Below, one piece after another: positions 1 through 12,700 of a stretch of 64,000 nucleotides of DNA. The notes under the pieces were generated by a model. The model was given only the letters and a program-made list of their open reading frames with translations, was not told where the DNA came from and did not search any database. The first letter of the stretch is position 1. Every line of letters begins with the position of its first letter. Both the position numbers and the translations under genes were made by a program. The stretch is taken from the NCBI GenBank assembly GCA_029718625.1, contig CM056376.1, positions 111,123,488 through 111,187,487 of the forward strand, given 5' to 3'. Origin of the DNA: Synaphobranchus kaupii (Eukaryota > Chordata > Actinopteri > Anguilliformes > Synaphobranchidae).

Positions 1-180
1 GAATTACCTAACAATACCTAAAGATATTTTTCTTCCATTTTTTGCATCCTTTAAATCATCCTTTGAGATAGATTGCCTTTTCAGCAGGACCCTGTTCAGA
101 AGTGCATATTCTATTTGCTACTGACAAGCTAGAAAAACTGACCCGCGTGTGCGTCCAGGAGGTCAAAGGTTGGCTCTTAC

Positions 181-2200
181 CGGCAGGCTTTTTCTGACCA
201 GCCCAGCTGCTTGCCCCGCACAGAGACCTCGAAGCGCAGACGTTTGGCCAGCTCTGCAATCTCCATCTGTAGAGCCTCGATCTAGCTGAAAGCAAGACCA
301 GAGGGGGCTATTTTATTTGGCAAACCTCATTTCAAGCCCTTCCAATGTTAAAATACATGGCCTACATAAGAAAAAATACTGGACATTGCTTTAAAAGAAC
401 TGGCCTCACAGTCACAGTTCAATCAAAAATATTCTTTTATTTTTTTTTCTTCCTGAAAGAACATCTGTTTCCCTTTATTAAAAGAAAAACAGGAGACTGT
501 GATTTATAAACATTCTCAACATCCTCCTGGGGGCTGGCAGAGAGCAAAGATAAGCTGGGCATTGCCAAATAAAGATAGCACAGCTTTCCCAGGGTCAAGG
601 GGAAACATCTTTTGACGTTACTGGTGCAACCCACTCACATTCCAAGAAGTCCAAGGCAGTCCACTCAAAACACAAGGGCACAAATGAGATTTAATAAGCA
701 TGGGCAGATCTCGGGCAGTTCCCGCTTATTATGAGTGTATTGTACTATATCACATTGTAGCCGGTCACGTCTTTAGCACTGAACCCAATTGTGTGGAAGA
801 AGCAACTTCACGGTTAGGTTAGTTCATGCGAACTGATTGGATTTCCACCCTTGTACGGTGGAAGACACCACTGACTATAATGGAATGTGACTCACTTAAA
901 ATTAAAATAAAACCTCACAGCAAATACAGTATGTGGCTAGCAGCTGTGAGACATGGCTACTAGTTACGGAGTGTATGAGCACACAGCAGACCGGTAGTGT
1001 GTAGGGGTTACAGGGACACTGTGACCTCCTGAACCCCCTTATGCTGTGATTAGACGGCACCAGAAAAGGGGACAGGTCTAGGTCTGTACAACAAGCCGAA
1101 CACACCCCACAGCTGGGAGGTGAAGTGCACCTCATAAACTAAGATGGGAGCAATGCTTAGATAGAGAAATGTGTAGGCTATGCCTGAAATGGCATTCCCA
1201 CTTAAAACTCTGTTACATGTTGTCTAAACACACAATTCTTTGGGGGTAGTGTTCAAAAGCCACTGGAAGGGGCCTCATTGCTACTGAGCCGTCCTCAAAA
1301 GATGCTCTTCTCAGGATTTATTTATTTCTTATTTCTTAGTGAACTCCCACAGGATTGCATGTTAAATTAATTCACTTTCTATTTTAAAAAAGCAAACCTC
1401 AAAAACAACTCATACAGCAGTCAAATTAGACTTGTTTTCCAAAAAGCAGTTGGCAAAAATCCTCATTCCCAGTGTGACTCGCAAAACTGGAAGCATCCTT
1501 CAAACCAAAAGGTCAAACTCTCTACACTACTCTGAATGTAAACAGACTGAGCGTTCCAAATAGACCACAAGAGATTATTTCACAGTGAAAAAACCACTGT
1601 CACACAGTAAAATGTTCAGTGTTAAATTAACTCTTACAGTGTATTCTACATGTGGTCCCTATTGCATGGTGTTAAGAGCTGAATCAACACGGCACTTTAC
1701 TGTGCAGTGACCAGCATAAAATTCAGTAATACCAGCATAAATATAGTTACAGACGCAACATAGTTTCGGACTGTCACACAGACCTTTCCAATCACGACCA
1801 TCTGGTAGGCCCCAAGCGGGAGAGTGATGACGGTCCGCAGCGCCAGGGTGGTGCAAACGATGCTGGCCCACCATGGCAACCCCGTGCTGTGCTGTATCGT
1901 AACCAGCAACTGCTCTGTCAGATGCACCGGCGTGGAGTCGGCCATACTTTCGTACCACCCGGGTCTGTCAGAGCTTAGAGCCCTTCGCGGCGGCAGCGCT
2001 AAGCTCCCAGAATGTGCGGGCCAGCGAAGACGGCTGAGGGTCGCCACTGACACCGGTTTCAGCAGAACGCTGTGCTCACAAGAGAAAGGAGCGTGTGCGA
2101 TGCTCAAGATCCGCGGCTTCACCATCACCATCTTCCGGCCCCCTTTATAGGTATGCCGATACGCTCCCCCCAGGTGTCTGGTCATGCTCTGCCGCAACAT
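181..2200 (-). CDS. cox18: COX18 cytochrome c oxidase assembly factor, 5' part of gene (exons 1-2; rest off the left edge)
   Basis: Coding exon 1 is 1784-2200 and exon 2 is 181-281, read on the minus strand. COX18 belongs to the Oxa1/YidC insertase family. It sits in the inner mitochondrial membrane and helps export the C-terminal tail of COX2. Exon 1 (139 codons) starts with an Arg/Lys-rich, acid-poor stretch typical of a mitochondrial presequence. It continues into the recognisable family block WYESMADSTPVHLTEQLL, then TGLPWWASIV and LRTVITLPLGAYQ, the first insertase helix. Exon 2 encodes IEALQMEIAELAKRLRFEV and a downstream QLGW. Exon 1 ends on a codon boundary at AAG before a GT donor; exon 2 follows a CTAG acceptor and ends in phase 2 before GTAAGA. 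The start at 2198-2200 is the first Met of the open frame. The match to human COX18 is from memory of the family. Confidence 0.9.
282..1783 (-). other. cox18 intron 1
   Basis: This stretch separates the two cox18 coding exons. It is moderately AT-rich with short poly-T runs (for example 438-450). I see no second gene, no clear transposon ends and no tandem array in it. Short open frames here lack recognisable domains. Confidence 0.6.
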
Positions 2201-3620
2201 CCTGCAAACACCTGCAGGACAGAATAGACGCCGTTATCCAGTCCTTATTTAAAAATTGAAAAATGAATGCATGCCATGCCATTCAGCTAGACAGCTTGCA
2301 AAATAAACAACTAAATATAAATACCCTGCTACCAAAACAGCAAAATAAATACTTTGTACTGTCAGTGTACAATGGTAGACAAATTAATCATAATTACGTT
2401 AGCTGTCCTGTCTACAAATATTCTTGTGATTTACGATTGTGATATTGTGATACTGGTATCCAAAGCATATAACAATAAATAATAAATAAATAAATTACAA
2501 CAAATGTGTACGTGCATTGTGTGCGTTACAAATTCCTGCATGTTCGTAATTACACTGTATGTTACAGTCGATTGAGCAACATGACAGCAGCACATTACTT
2601 TGAAAAATACTCTACCTTCAGTGAAGGTCACAGGTAGCTACCCGAACATCAACAGTACGCATGTATGTTTTTTTGTTCTTTTCATAATTCAATAAGTAAC
2701 CAAGTTAATACTATCGCAACTCAACGTTAGACGATACCAGTACTGTAGGAACTCATTCGGTTGACGTTGTATTGGTTTAACGTGCGAAGACACAGGAAAC
2801 GAAATCCTCACCTGCAGACAGAATGCTGAAGTTTTCCGATTATTTTATTGTTTATTTTTTCAGTTATAGTTAGTTAGCAAATTCGAGTCCATCGAGTATG
2901 TTAATCGCCTTAACATTACACCTCACAGCGTAAACTGCACACATAGTTATATATTTGACAGAAAGCAAGCACTGCACACATTTTCCCCACTGACATCCAT
3001 GAGTCGGCTGCATATGACGTAACAATCCTGCGCCACTGTCTTGTTGAGCTCGAATGCTCAAATATCTAACGTTATTTTGACCAAACTCCTGGTCCTCTGA
3101 TGTTAGATGAAGTTACGTCTACTATACACATACACATACACATACATATACACATACATACATACATACATACATATTACATACATACTGTTTATGCATT
3201 ATATTACGAGTATTTCTTCTTTCTTTCAATTTAAGAACTGTACATTGTTCACATTGTATTGCGGCTATAGCTGGCAGATATGGATGAATAATGACATCTA
3301 CAGGTGATATAGATAATTGCAGTAGGCTACATTAAGTCTGACACATTCATTTGAGCCAGTTCTTGTTTTGGAATGTTGGGAAATGTCCCAGGACAGGTCA
3401 TAGGTGGAAACGTAATGAGACATTTTAATCCATGGTCTCCTTATTTTAGTGGAACGCGGTAACAAAAACGGAAGAAGAGAGAAGTAGCATGCACCTGAGA
3501 ACAATCAAAAGACAGGTGCTGTAACTGTAAGCACCGGTTTGTGTTTGCTCTCACCTTACTCAATAACTCGCGGCTCAGTCGATAACTGTTACTGTGGGTA
3601 CTTCCCTGTTCCACTCTCGG
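2201..3620. promoter_or_regulatory. Divergent spacer between cox18 (-) and stra6l (+)
   Basis: The two genes point away from each other across about 1.4 kb, so both promoters should lie here. On the minus strand a donor-like CTGCAG|GTGAGG at 2812 and an acceptor-like CCTGCAG at 2212-2217 would fit a non-coding first cox18 exon joined just upstream of its ATG. That join is inference from splice motifs only. The middle (2450-2520) is AT-rich, and a CATA tract lies at 3121-3178. No TATA box or CpG island could be assigned confidently. Confidence 0.4.
3121..3178. repeat. (CATA)n microsatellite
   Basis: Imperfect TACA/CATA tetranucleotide repeat, with the cleanest block at the right end of the tract. 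It lies upstream of the stra6l first exon. Confidence 0.9.
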
Positions 3621-3627
3621 TAAGACC

Positions 3628-3792
3628 ATGCATGTGGTCAAAGGTAGCTCTGGGAATTACGGCTTGTCATTGAGAGACAGTGGGGAAGCAACGCATAATT
3701 TAGCAAAGAAGACATCTGTTATCAAGCCAAACAGTGGCACGTCAAGCGTTCCTCTCCAGCAACCCCCTGCTACTCCTTTGATCCTAAGATGA
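3628..3792 (+). promoter_or_regulatory. Upstream ORF whose stop overlaps the proposed stra6l start (ATGA)
   Basis: A 54-codon open frame runs from ATG 3628-3630 to TGA 3790-3792. The stop overlaps the proposed stra6l start codon (3789-3791) as ATGA. If both lie in one 5' exon, ribosomes would have to leak past the upstream ATG or terminate and reinitiate to make the receptor. The uORF peptide has no domain I recognise. The arrangement depends on the assigned stra6l start and on transcription beginning upstream of 3628, neither of which is proven here. Confidence 0.4.
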
Positions 3793-6700
3793 TAGTTAAA
3801 GATGCCAGGTGAGTCAAACTTTTACTGTTGAATCAGCTCTAAATCAAAATTGTTCGATTCCTTGTAAAGTTACTCTGGTTTGGGATGTTTAAATTTGCTC
3901 TAAATTCCCATCCTTGTTGTTCATTGTTTTATAATAAAAATTAAAATGTTGTATTCACTTCACAGTTATTGCATAGGCTATTGAAATGATTAATATGCCA
4001 GAACTAGTGTGAATGGAGAGCAACAGTAAGAACTGACACATGGGTTCAGACAGTATTAATGTTCAGGTGGCTTCACTTATAATAATGTGTGGCTAGTAGA
4101 CAGTTATCCAGAGTAACTTCCAATGTAAATAAGGGCATCGACTTATGTACAGTGCCAGACCTGGCTACCAGCATTCCTAGACCAGCTACATGTAAATGAA
4201 TTTATGCCATCCTAGACCCATGATACAAATTATAGATTCATGCGTCTAACATCCCTATAAAAACCAAAATGTAGACGCAGTTTTCTGTGAGAGCAACCCA
4301 CAAAAAAAGATGAGTCTGGGAACTCTAAATTGTGTGCTGTACTTTACCAATGCAGATGTTTCAAATACCTTGCAAAGTTTCTGCTGTGAATTCATTTGTC
4401 TCCCTCAGCGGAGGGGTCATTGCCATAGTTCATTGAACCCTCTCCTGCTACTGTTTATTTGTGCAGCTTCTCCGGTCGGTTCTGAAGAGGGAACATCACC
4501 ACAGTGCAGAATAATGCAGGCCACTTCCTTAATGTTGTGTACTCAGTAGTTAATATAGAATATAATAGATAACCACACACTGTTACACTGACAGATTAAT
4601 CCTTTGTGGAATCTTATACATTTTTTTACAAAAAAGCAGTTGACCTGCATCTGTTCTCTTGCGTCATATAATGTGTTGAAGATGAATGGATATTTGTGTG
4701 TTCCCTTTTATTCAAATGCTTTTTGCTCACTTCTGTCCTTGAAGCCACTGGACAGCTACACAGCTACATATTATTATTATTATTATTATTATTGTTATTG
4801 TTGTTGTTGTTGTTGTTGCACACCTCTCAGGTTGAGTTATCTTTAGGGGTTTCTGCTTCAGGGCCAAAACTCCCATCTGACAAATGTATTTCCGTGAGAC
4901 TATAACTCACTCCACATTTTCAGAAAACCCATCTGTACTCATTTATTAAGACGTCTTTTCTCTCTGGTTATCATAAAAAAGGGCTGCAAATCAGACGTGT
5001 GAAAATGGCATTTCCATGGACCTTTTCCTGCATCTTTCCCTTGTGCCTGCTGTAAGTACCTGCCTTTTTTACCAAGTACAAGTGTCAGTACTAAAACAAA
5101 GGCTGATTGATTGATGGACTGATTGGCTATTTGATTGATTGATTCATTCATTCATTGGGCGCCACGGTGGCGCAGTGGTTAGCACTGTTGCCTCAGAAGA
5201 AGGAGGTTCCCGGTTCGAGTCCTGGATAACCTCTCTGTGTAGAGTTTACATGCTCTCAACATATACGCGAGGGTTTCCTCCAGGTAATACGGTTACCACT
5301 GCAGTCCAAAGACATGTAGCCCAGGGACTACAGGTGAAAATTAGCCTACCTGGCTAACATTACATTACATTACATTCATTTAGCAGACGCTTTTATCCAA
5401 AGCGACGTACAATAAGTGCATACAGAGACGTCATCAAGGTCACTACAGAACAGACAAGACAAAGCACATCCTTCCCATAATGTAGCAGCTATCCCTAGTA
5501 ATGAACGTTGACTGTAGTTCACAGTAAGCTGTGGGTAAATCAGCTATACTACACTTCTATTCTAAATACTATTATAAACTATAACAAACAGACAGGAAAA
5601 CACAGGGAACTAGTACCATGAGGTCCTAGGTTAGAATATCAGTCAAGGTGGAGTCTGAAGAGGTGTGTCTTCAGGCCTCAACGGAACGCAGGCAGGGTTC
5701 GAGTAGAACGTAGGGGAATGGGAAGTTCATTCCACCACTGAGGAGCTAAGGTGGAAAGCACAAACCGGGCAGCTGCATTCTGGATCAGTTGAAGAGGCAT
5801 AATGGCGCAGGCCGGTAGGCTTGCGAGCAGGGAGTTGCAGTAGTCCAGGCGTGAGGTGACCATGGTCTGTACAAGAAGCTGGCTGGAGTAGGTAGTCAGG
5901 TACGGTCGAATCCTCCTGATGTTGTACAGGAGAAACCTGCAGGACCGTGCCGTCGCCCTGATGTGCTCTTTGAAGTCCAGCCGGTCGTCCAGGACCACCC
6001 CCAGGTTCCTTGCAGAGCGGGAGGCAGCCACCATGGTTCCGTCAACGGTGATGGAGAGGTCATGTAGTGGGGAGGTCTTGTATGGCATGAAGAGGAGCTC
6101 TGTCTTGTCAAGGTTGAGCTTCAGGTGATGGGTAGCCATCCACTCAGAGATGTCAGTCAGACAAGCAGATATCCTCTCCTTAACCTGTGGGGTAGAGGGA
6201 GGGAAAGAGAGGAAGAGTTGAGTATCATCAGCATAGCTATGGTATGAGAAGCCATGTGAATGAATGACTGAACCAAGAGACTTAGTATACATAGAGAACA
6301 GCAGAGGACCCAGTACAGATCCCTGCAGGACTCCTGTAGACAGGGGATAGGGTGCAGAGACGGAACCCTTCCAGGATACTTGGTAGGATCTATCAGTGAG
6401 ATACGATACAAACCAAGAGAGGGCAGTCCCAGAAATGCCCATCTTAGCGAGTGTGGCGATCAGGAGTTTGTGGTTGACCGTGTCGAATGCCGCAGACACT
6501 CTGGCATATTTACAGAAATGTTATTAATATGCATTGTCCCTGTCCAATAAACGAATAAATTAAATGAATTGACTCTGTACTCCTCTTGTACCAGCTCTTC
6601 ATCATGGCTATGCTGTCATTCCTCCAGAGGAGGGCTGGACAGACGGCCCTGGACAGCAAGATTCCCGCTCTCAGGGGCCACTTTGGCATAGTTGTGTGAG

Positions 6701-9700
6701 TGCTGTTTTCTTTCTCTGACCATTAGGAATCTGTCCTGGACCAGAGAGAGGTCACGGTGACATTCAGCAAACGTGTACCTTTCTTGTAATGCTGTTGTAA
6801 TACTGGCACAATGTTGTTGCATCACTAATACTGTGCACCGTTATTGTGAGTTATGTATTGTGTGTTATTTAACTTATCCAGTCACTCTAACACTGGGTAG
6901 AGGCTGGGTTGCATCATCAGCAGATAGATCTGCTGCAGACTTGGGTCAAATAGTTATTTCAAATTCTTTAAACCACCACCAAAAAAATTATTTACTCAAT
7001 TTTTTGGAATTTTTTCTTTCATATCACTGTATGCTTTGGTCAGTGAAATATTTCTATTTAAAGTTTTCATGGATCTCCAGGAGTGTTTTCAGATTTTGCC
7101 TGAATTTTATATAAGAATTTCAGAGACGTATTTGAGCAGGTGAGAGCTGCTGTGTGTAATGCCTGTGTGTCTCTTTCAGTCCGCTGGACCTGATTGGTAG
7201 CCTCAGTAACAGGTGGTCTTACGGCTTCGCCTTTGGTGCGGTGTCGTCCAGCGTCATGCTGCTCTTTTCTGAGGGGTATCTACCGTTTCACGTCCCGGCG
7301 TGGGCCATAGGTACCACACTCCTCTTTCATCTTTTCTTTTTTTAAATGAACATGTGAATCTGATTTTGTGGTGTTCTCGGTTCTTCACAACTCGCCTGGT
7401 TTGCCCTCAAGATTGGATTCTGTCCAGGAGTGCAGAGTGTGCAGTTCCTGGGGTTCTACAGTTGAAACGGTTGAAAAAATGAGATTGTTCTGAATGGGCA
7501 AATTGGGAAATGTGACACAAGAGAAATGCACCAGCTATACTGTGGTTTGTGTTATGCCTGGGTTTGGGTTCATTTCATCTCATTTCATGTTAACCCAGGG
7601 AATTAATCACAATTTAGTTAATTGAGAATGTCCATAATGTAGATGTTATTTTTTCAATGAATGAATTAGAATCTCTCTTTAATGTCTGAATGAACTGAAT
7701 TGAAGTAGAATTGACTCATCTCTGGTAGTGGAAAAAGACTGATCACTAAAGTAATGCCTTTCTGTTCTTGGCAGCCATTGTGTACCTGGTTGGGGCCCTG
7801 GAAGTGGGCTTGGCGTATTTCCCGTTCTTTGCCTGTCTGTCGACCCCGTTTAGGGCAGCCGGAGCAGTGCTGGGGTTCCTCTACACTCTAGTATGGTTAG
7901 TGAGTGATCAGGACCTGACCTGGTACTGCTAAGTGTACTCAAGGCTGTGATAGCATTATTAAATATTTAATTCCCAGCAAGCAAGCACCCATCGGACCAC
8001 CGGCTGTGCCAGGCGTTGATCCACCAGCGGTTTACAAATCGTGGCTACAGCAATAACGGCAGGACCAGTTATTTCACATATTTTAACCCTTTGAAGAGCT
8101 GGTTTTTTGGAATGTTTTTTTCTAAATTCTAATTCAGTGTTCTAGAACTCCATTGCTACCAGTAGTGATTTTTACATCAGCATTGGAATGTTCAGTGAAG
8201 AACATTCTAAACACATATTTGTGATCTTACACCTTAAACGGTTGCTGCCCCTCAACTCATTTGCCTGAATTGCTGTGAGCCAACAGCAGTGCCGACATTG
8301 GGCCGCTGGTGGGCCACTGCATGTTTGCTGGCTGGGTTATGTTCTTCAGTTCTTGTGTGGTTCTGCACAGAGTTTTGGACTCATTGGTTTTAGTATCCTT
8401 TTAGGAGAGTTTGGACATTAGACCAGACCAAGGTTAAGATTATTAAATGATTTTTGTTTGAATGGCACATTTCATCTTTTCTTATGAGGTTCACATTCCT
8501 GGCATTGCCATTCATTTTTACTTCTTCATTTGACGTTTACAGGGTTATAGTAACACTGTGGGACACTGTGACCTGCCCTGCTGGCCATGTATGTCAACAC
8601 TTCATCTACATACTAATTGTATGGCATAAGTGTGTATGTATGTACGTACGTACATGAATGTATGTGTGTACTGTATGTTTGCATGCATGTGTGTATGTAT
8701 GTATGTTTCCATGACAATTGTACCACAGTACAGAAATGTCAGTTAGCATGTGAACTTCCGCTACAGCATGTAGCATGCCCGCTGAATAAAGAAATATGTG
8801 ATTAGTTCCCACAGCGGGGACCCTGGTCTTTAGCTCAGCGGGTACATTATATCTCTTGCTGTACATACGCATGGCCAGCAAACACCACCATTCAAAACCC
8901 ATAGCACACCAACCCCTTGCTACAACAATAACCGATTCCCTGACAACAGCAGATCCCTTGACAACACTAGATTCCCTGACAACAGCAGATCCCTTGATAA
9001 CACTAGATTCCTTGACAACACTAGATTCCCTGACAACACTAGATTCCTTGATTTGAGGCCTCCAAAATGATTCGGCGGTGTCTCCACATGCGCCGGCAGA
9101 TCCTCGGAAAGTTCCAGAAGCCATTGCTGCTGTGGCCATCTATCCTGTGCCTGGTCTTCCTGCTGGGCCGATTCGTCCACATGCTGGTGAAGGCCGTCCG
9201 CATCCACCTGCAGCTGGAGAGGGCGGAGGTAGGGGGTGGGTTGGGCCAGAGAGGGTGGCGGTAGGGTGGGTTGGGCCAGAGAAGGCTCTTTAGTGCAGTT
9301 CATTTATTAGCAGAAAATACTGATGCAGAGCTAGCTTTAGTTGGTGCTAATAGACTAACTGCACTGAGGAACAAACACAGTGTGCAGACTCAACCTGCTT
9401 ATCCAGTTTACCGCTCTGTTTGGCAACTGTCTATGATTTTTGATGTGTTTTTTTATTTTCCCATGTTGAACTTCCTCTTGTTTTTCCCTTCACCCACTTC
9501 CTCTTCACTCCTCCTCTTTTCCTCTCCTCTGCTTTCCTCTCTTCTCCTCTCCACTCATCCTCTCCTTTTCTCTCCTGTCCTCTCCTCTCTTCTCTTTTAT
9601 TTTCTCTTCTCCTCTCCTTTCCTATCTGCAGGGTCAGGAGCAATTGATGCAGAGTCATCAGGCCCAATACGTTCAGACGTTACTGAGCCGCCCTTCCCAA

Positions 9701-12700
9701 CGGTACGTGTGTGCATTTAACACACGCACACACACACACACACACACAGGCATGTCACTTAGGAAACACACTAGTCCCTTACAAACAAATCTCCTCAGAA
9801 GAGTACCTCACTGGGTATCTCTTTATATCCCATAATAGTCATCGCCAGTGATAACAGTCATAACAGGTCCTGATCTGTTCTGCACATATTCTCATATGAC
9901 ATCACATTACAGGAGGATGGAGCTGAGCTGGTTTCAGAGGAAGGTTTACACCTGGGACCCGCACTTCAAGTTTCCCAACAGGATGATTGGCACCTCCATC
10001 ATTTCTCTCATTGGCCTGTACATCGTGGGTACCATTTACATACTCTTATCATTCCATCCATCCATGCATTGTCTAACCCGCTTATTCCTGGTCAGCGTTC
10101 CTATCCCAGCATGCATTGGGCGAGAGGCAGGAATACACCCTGTACAGGTCGCCAATGTGTGTGTGCTCTGTAGATAACTGCACTCTCAGTGTCGTTAGTG
10201 TGTCACAGTGAAGGTGTCTGTGTGCATGTGTGTGTGCTCTGTAGATAACTGCACTCTCAGTGTCATTAGTGTGTCACAGTGAAGGTGTCCGTGTGCATGT
10301 GTGTGTGCTCTGTAGATAACTGCACTCTCAGTGTCATTAGTGTGTCACAGTGAAGGTGTCTGTGTGCATGTGTGTGTGCTCTGTAGATGACTGTGTGCTC
10401 TCAGTGTCGTTAGTGTGTCACAGTGATGGTGTCCGTGTGCATGTGTGTGTGCTCTGTAGATAACTGCACTCTCAGTGTCATTAGTGTGTCACAGTGATGG
10501 TGTCCGTGTGCATGTGTGTGTGCTCTGTAGATAACTGCACTCTCAGTGTCGTTAGTGTGTCACAGTGATGTGATCTGTAGATGACAGTGGCAGACTACAG
10601 CCTGAGCGACTACGCCTTTGGCAGCCTGGACGTGTTGAAGGACTCCCTGGAGGACCTGATCGTATCCTGTAACCTCACAGATCACGCCCTCGCCTCCTGG
10701 GTCCCCCAGCTGGAGGAGTTCACTCAAGTGGCCCGGGGTACTGAACCCCAACATCGCCTGGGGCTTAATGTTTTTTTAATGAGCGATATGATGTATACAT
10801 CTCATATTTTGAGGAAATGTATCTTCAGATTGTGTGCTTCGAATTTACAACCTATACATATGCTACTATACAGAAATGTTTTTTTGTTTTTTTTTTACAT
10901 ACCAATATGGAAAAATAGGCCACTGTAGTTCAGTGTTTGCTGTAAAGATTAATTACTGTATATTATTGAATATGTTTAATTCCAAAGTGCTGGTCAGCAA
11001 TAAGCCTTTTGGGTATTTTGTATTTTTTCTTGATAGGTTCCTGGCTTGCCACAACAATTTTTGCCAGCCTGACCTCTGTATCATACACATTCCATGTGTT
11101 AGTGTGTTACAGGTATGTTCATCTGTGGTTAATGACAGATCTAATTAATGGACTGTGAAAACTTTGGACTGCGAGCTTGCGGAGTGGACCCATAAGGATT
11201 AAATGGTAGCATTTTGACACGTCTTGAACAGGCTATCCAACAGGCACAGATGTAGGGACATGAAAATCAGAACTTCCTGTTCCTGTTTCCTGTCACTTTC
11301 TGTCTCCTATCACTTCCTGTCCCCTTATAACAGAAAGCACTTGAAGAGGTTATGGGCGGGACAGAAGCACTTCCTACCAGAGAAGTACCACCACCCCAGC
11401 CCTGCCGTCAGTGTGGTGAGTGACAGCCCATCGGCCAATCAGAATCAGTGTCTCACAGCCAAATAACACAGATAAGCAATCCAGAAGATATTTGTCATTG
11501 TCTCCATCATCATCATCATCATCCTCATAACTGCTAGTTATTCTCTTACAATATAACCAAAGCTATTTCTCATTAATGAATATATTCTGTTTCCTGTGCT
11601 TCCTAGGCAGCCATTGCAAAGTACTCAGGCTGGCAGATTGCTTTTACTATGTGGGGTAAGTACAACACACCCCATACCCCACAGCTCTCTCCTCTGGAGC
11701 AGACCTGCCATGAATCATTTATCATAAGGAGCAAAGCTCTGTAGCCGTTTATTTCCCTTGCTATGCGTGTCCACTAGTAAAGCAGTTACTGTGGCTCCTT
11801 CCTCATTGGCATTACATGGGAGATCTTTTCACATTTGTTTCTGCCCATGGGTAAAATAAGCCAAGCGACTTGAACAAATGGGATATATATTGATATAATA
11901 TACATATATTTCCCACCAGTGCATTTAAAAAATATATTGCAATATGAAAATGGCAATCATTAGTATATTTACCCGCATATTGTGATGTATTGCAGTGTTC
12001 TGATAGGATATCTTATTTATTTCAGTATATTCCATTGCTGTAAGAGTCTGTCTCCTCTCTCTCTCTTTGATCACCTGTACAGGCTACCTGATCATCCACT
12101 TTGTTCAGTTCCTCTTTGCGCTGCTCATTGCCTACCTGGTGGTCCTTCCTCTTCACCACGGCAGAGGCCTGACCATGCTGTCTAACCTGGGCTTCATCGT
12201 GTGAGTGTGGAAAGAACGTAGCATCGCCCTCAAAGGTCTGAAGTAAGGGTGCCCAGTCTTATCCGAAAAGGGCCGGTGTGGGTGCAGGTTTTTGTTTTAG
12301 CCGAGCACGACCACGACTGAGTCGACAAATTAACTAATCATGGTCTTCAATCAAGACCTTGATACTAGAATCAGGTGTCGTAGCGCTGGGCTAAAACAAA
12401 AACCTGCACCCACGCCGGCCCTTTTCGGATAAGATTGGACACCCCTGGTCTAAAGGCTAGTTTACACTTCGTCGCATGATGCTTCAGTGTCGTTACAAAA
12501 ATGACGTATTTTCAACTGAAGTAAATGCTGCTCAACTCAATTTCTCAATTTCAGTGTAGAATTTTATGTCGTGGACACCATCATAATTTGTCACGCAGTG
12601 TGATTGGATGGTTTACAAATGTAAACAAATGGTCAGGAGTTTGGCGTCTCATTACCACAGAGACAACAGAACCCTTCCCATAGGCCTTCGCCAAAGTATA

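Noticed and set aside
1824..2150. Plus-strand ORF opposite cox18 exon 1
   Set aside because: Antisense shadow of a GC-rich coding exon; no recognisable domain.
4604..4905. Poly-Tyr/Cys and poly-Leu ORFs
   Set aside because: Generated by the ATT/GTT microsatellite.
9078..9293. ORF in the alternative frame over stra6l exon 8
   Set aside because: Shadow of the conserved [14 protein letters not shown] frame.
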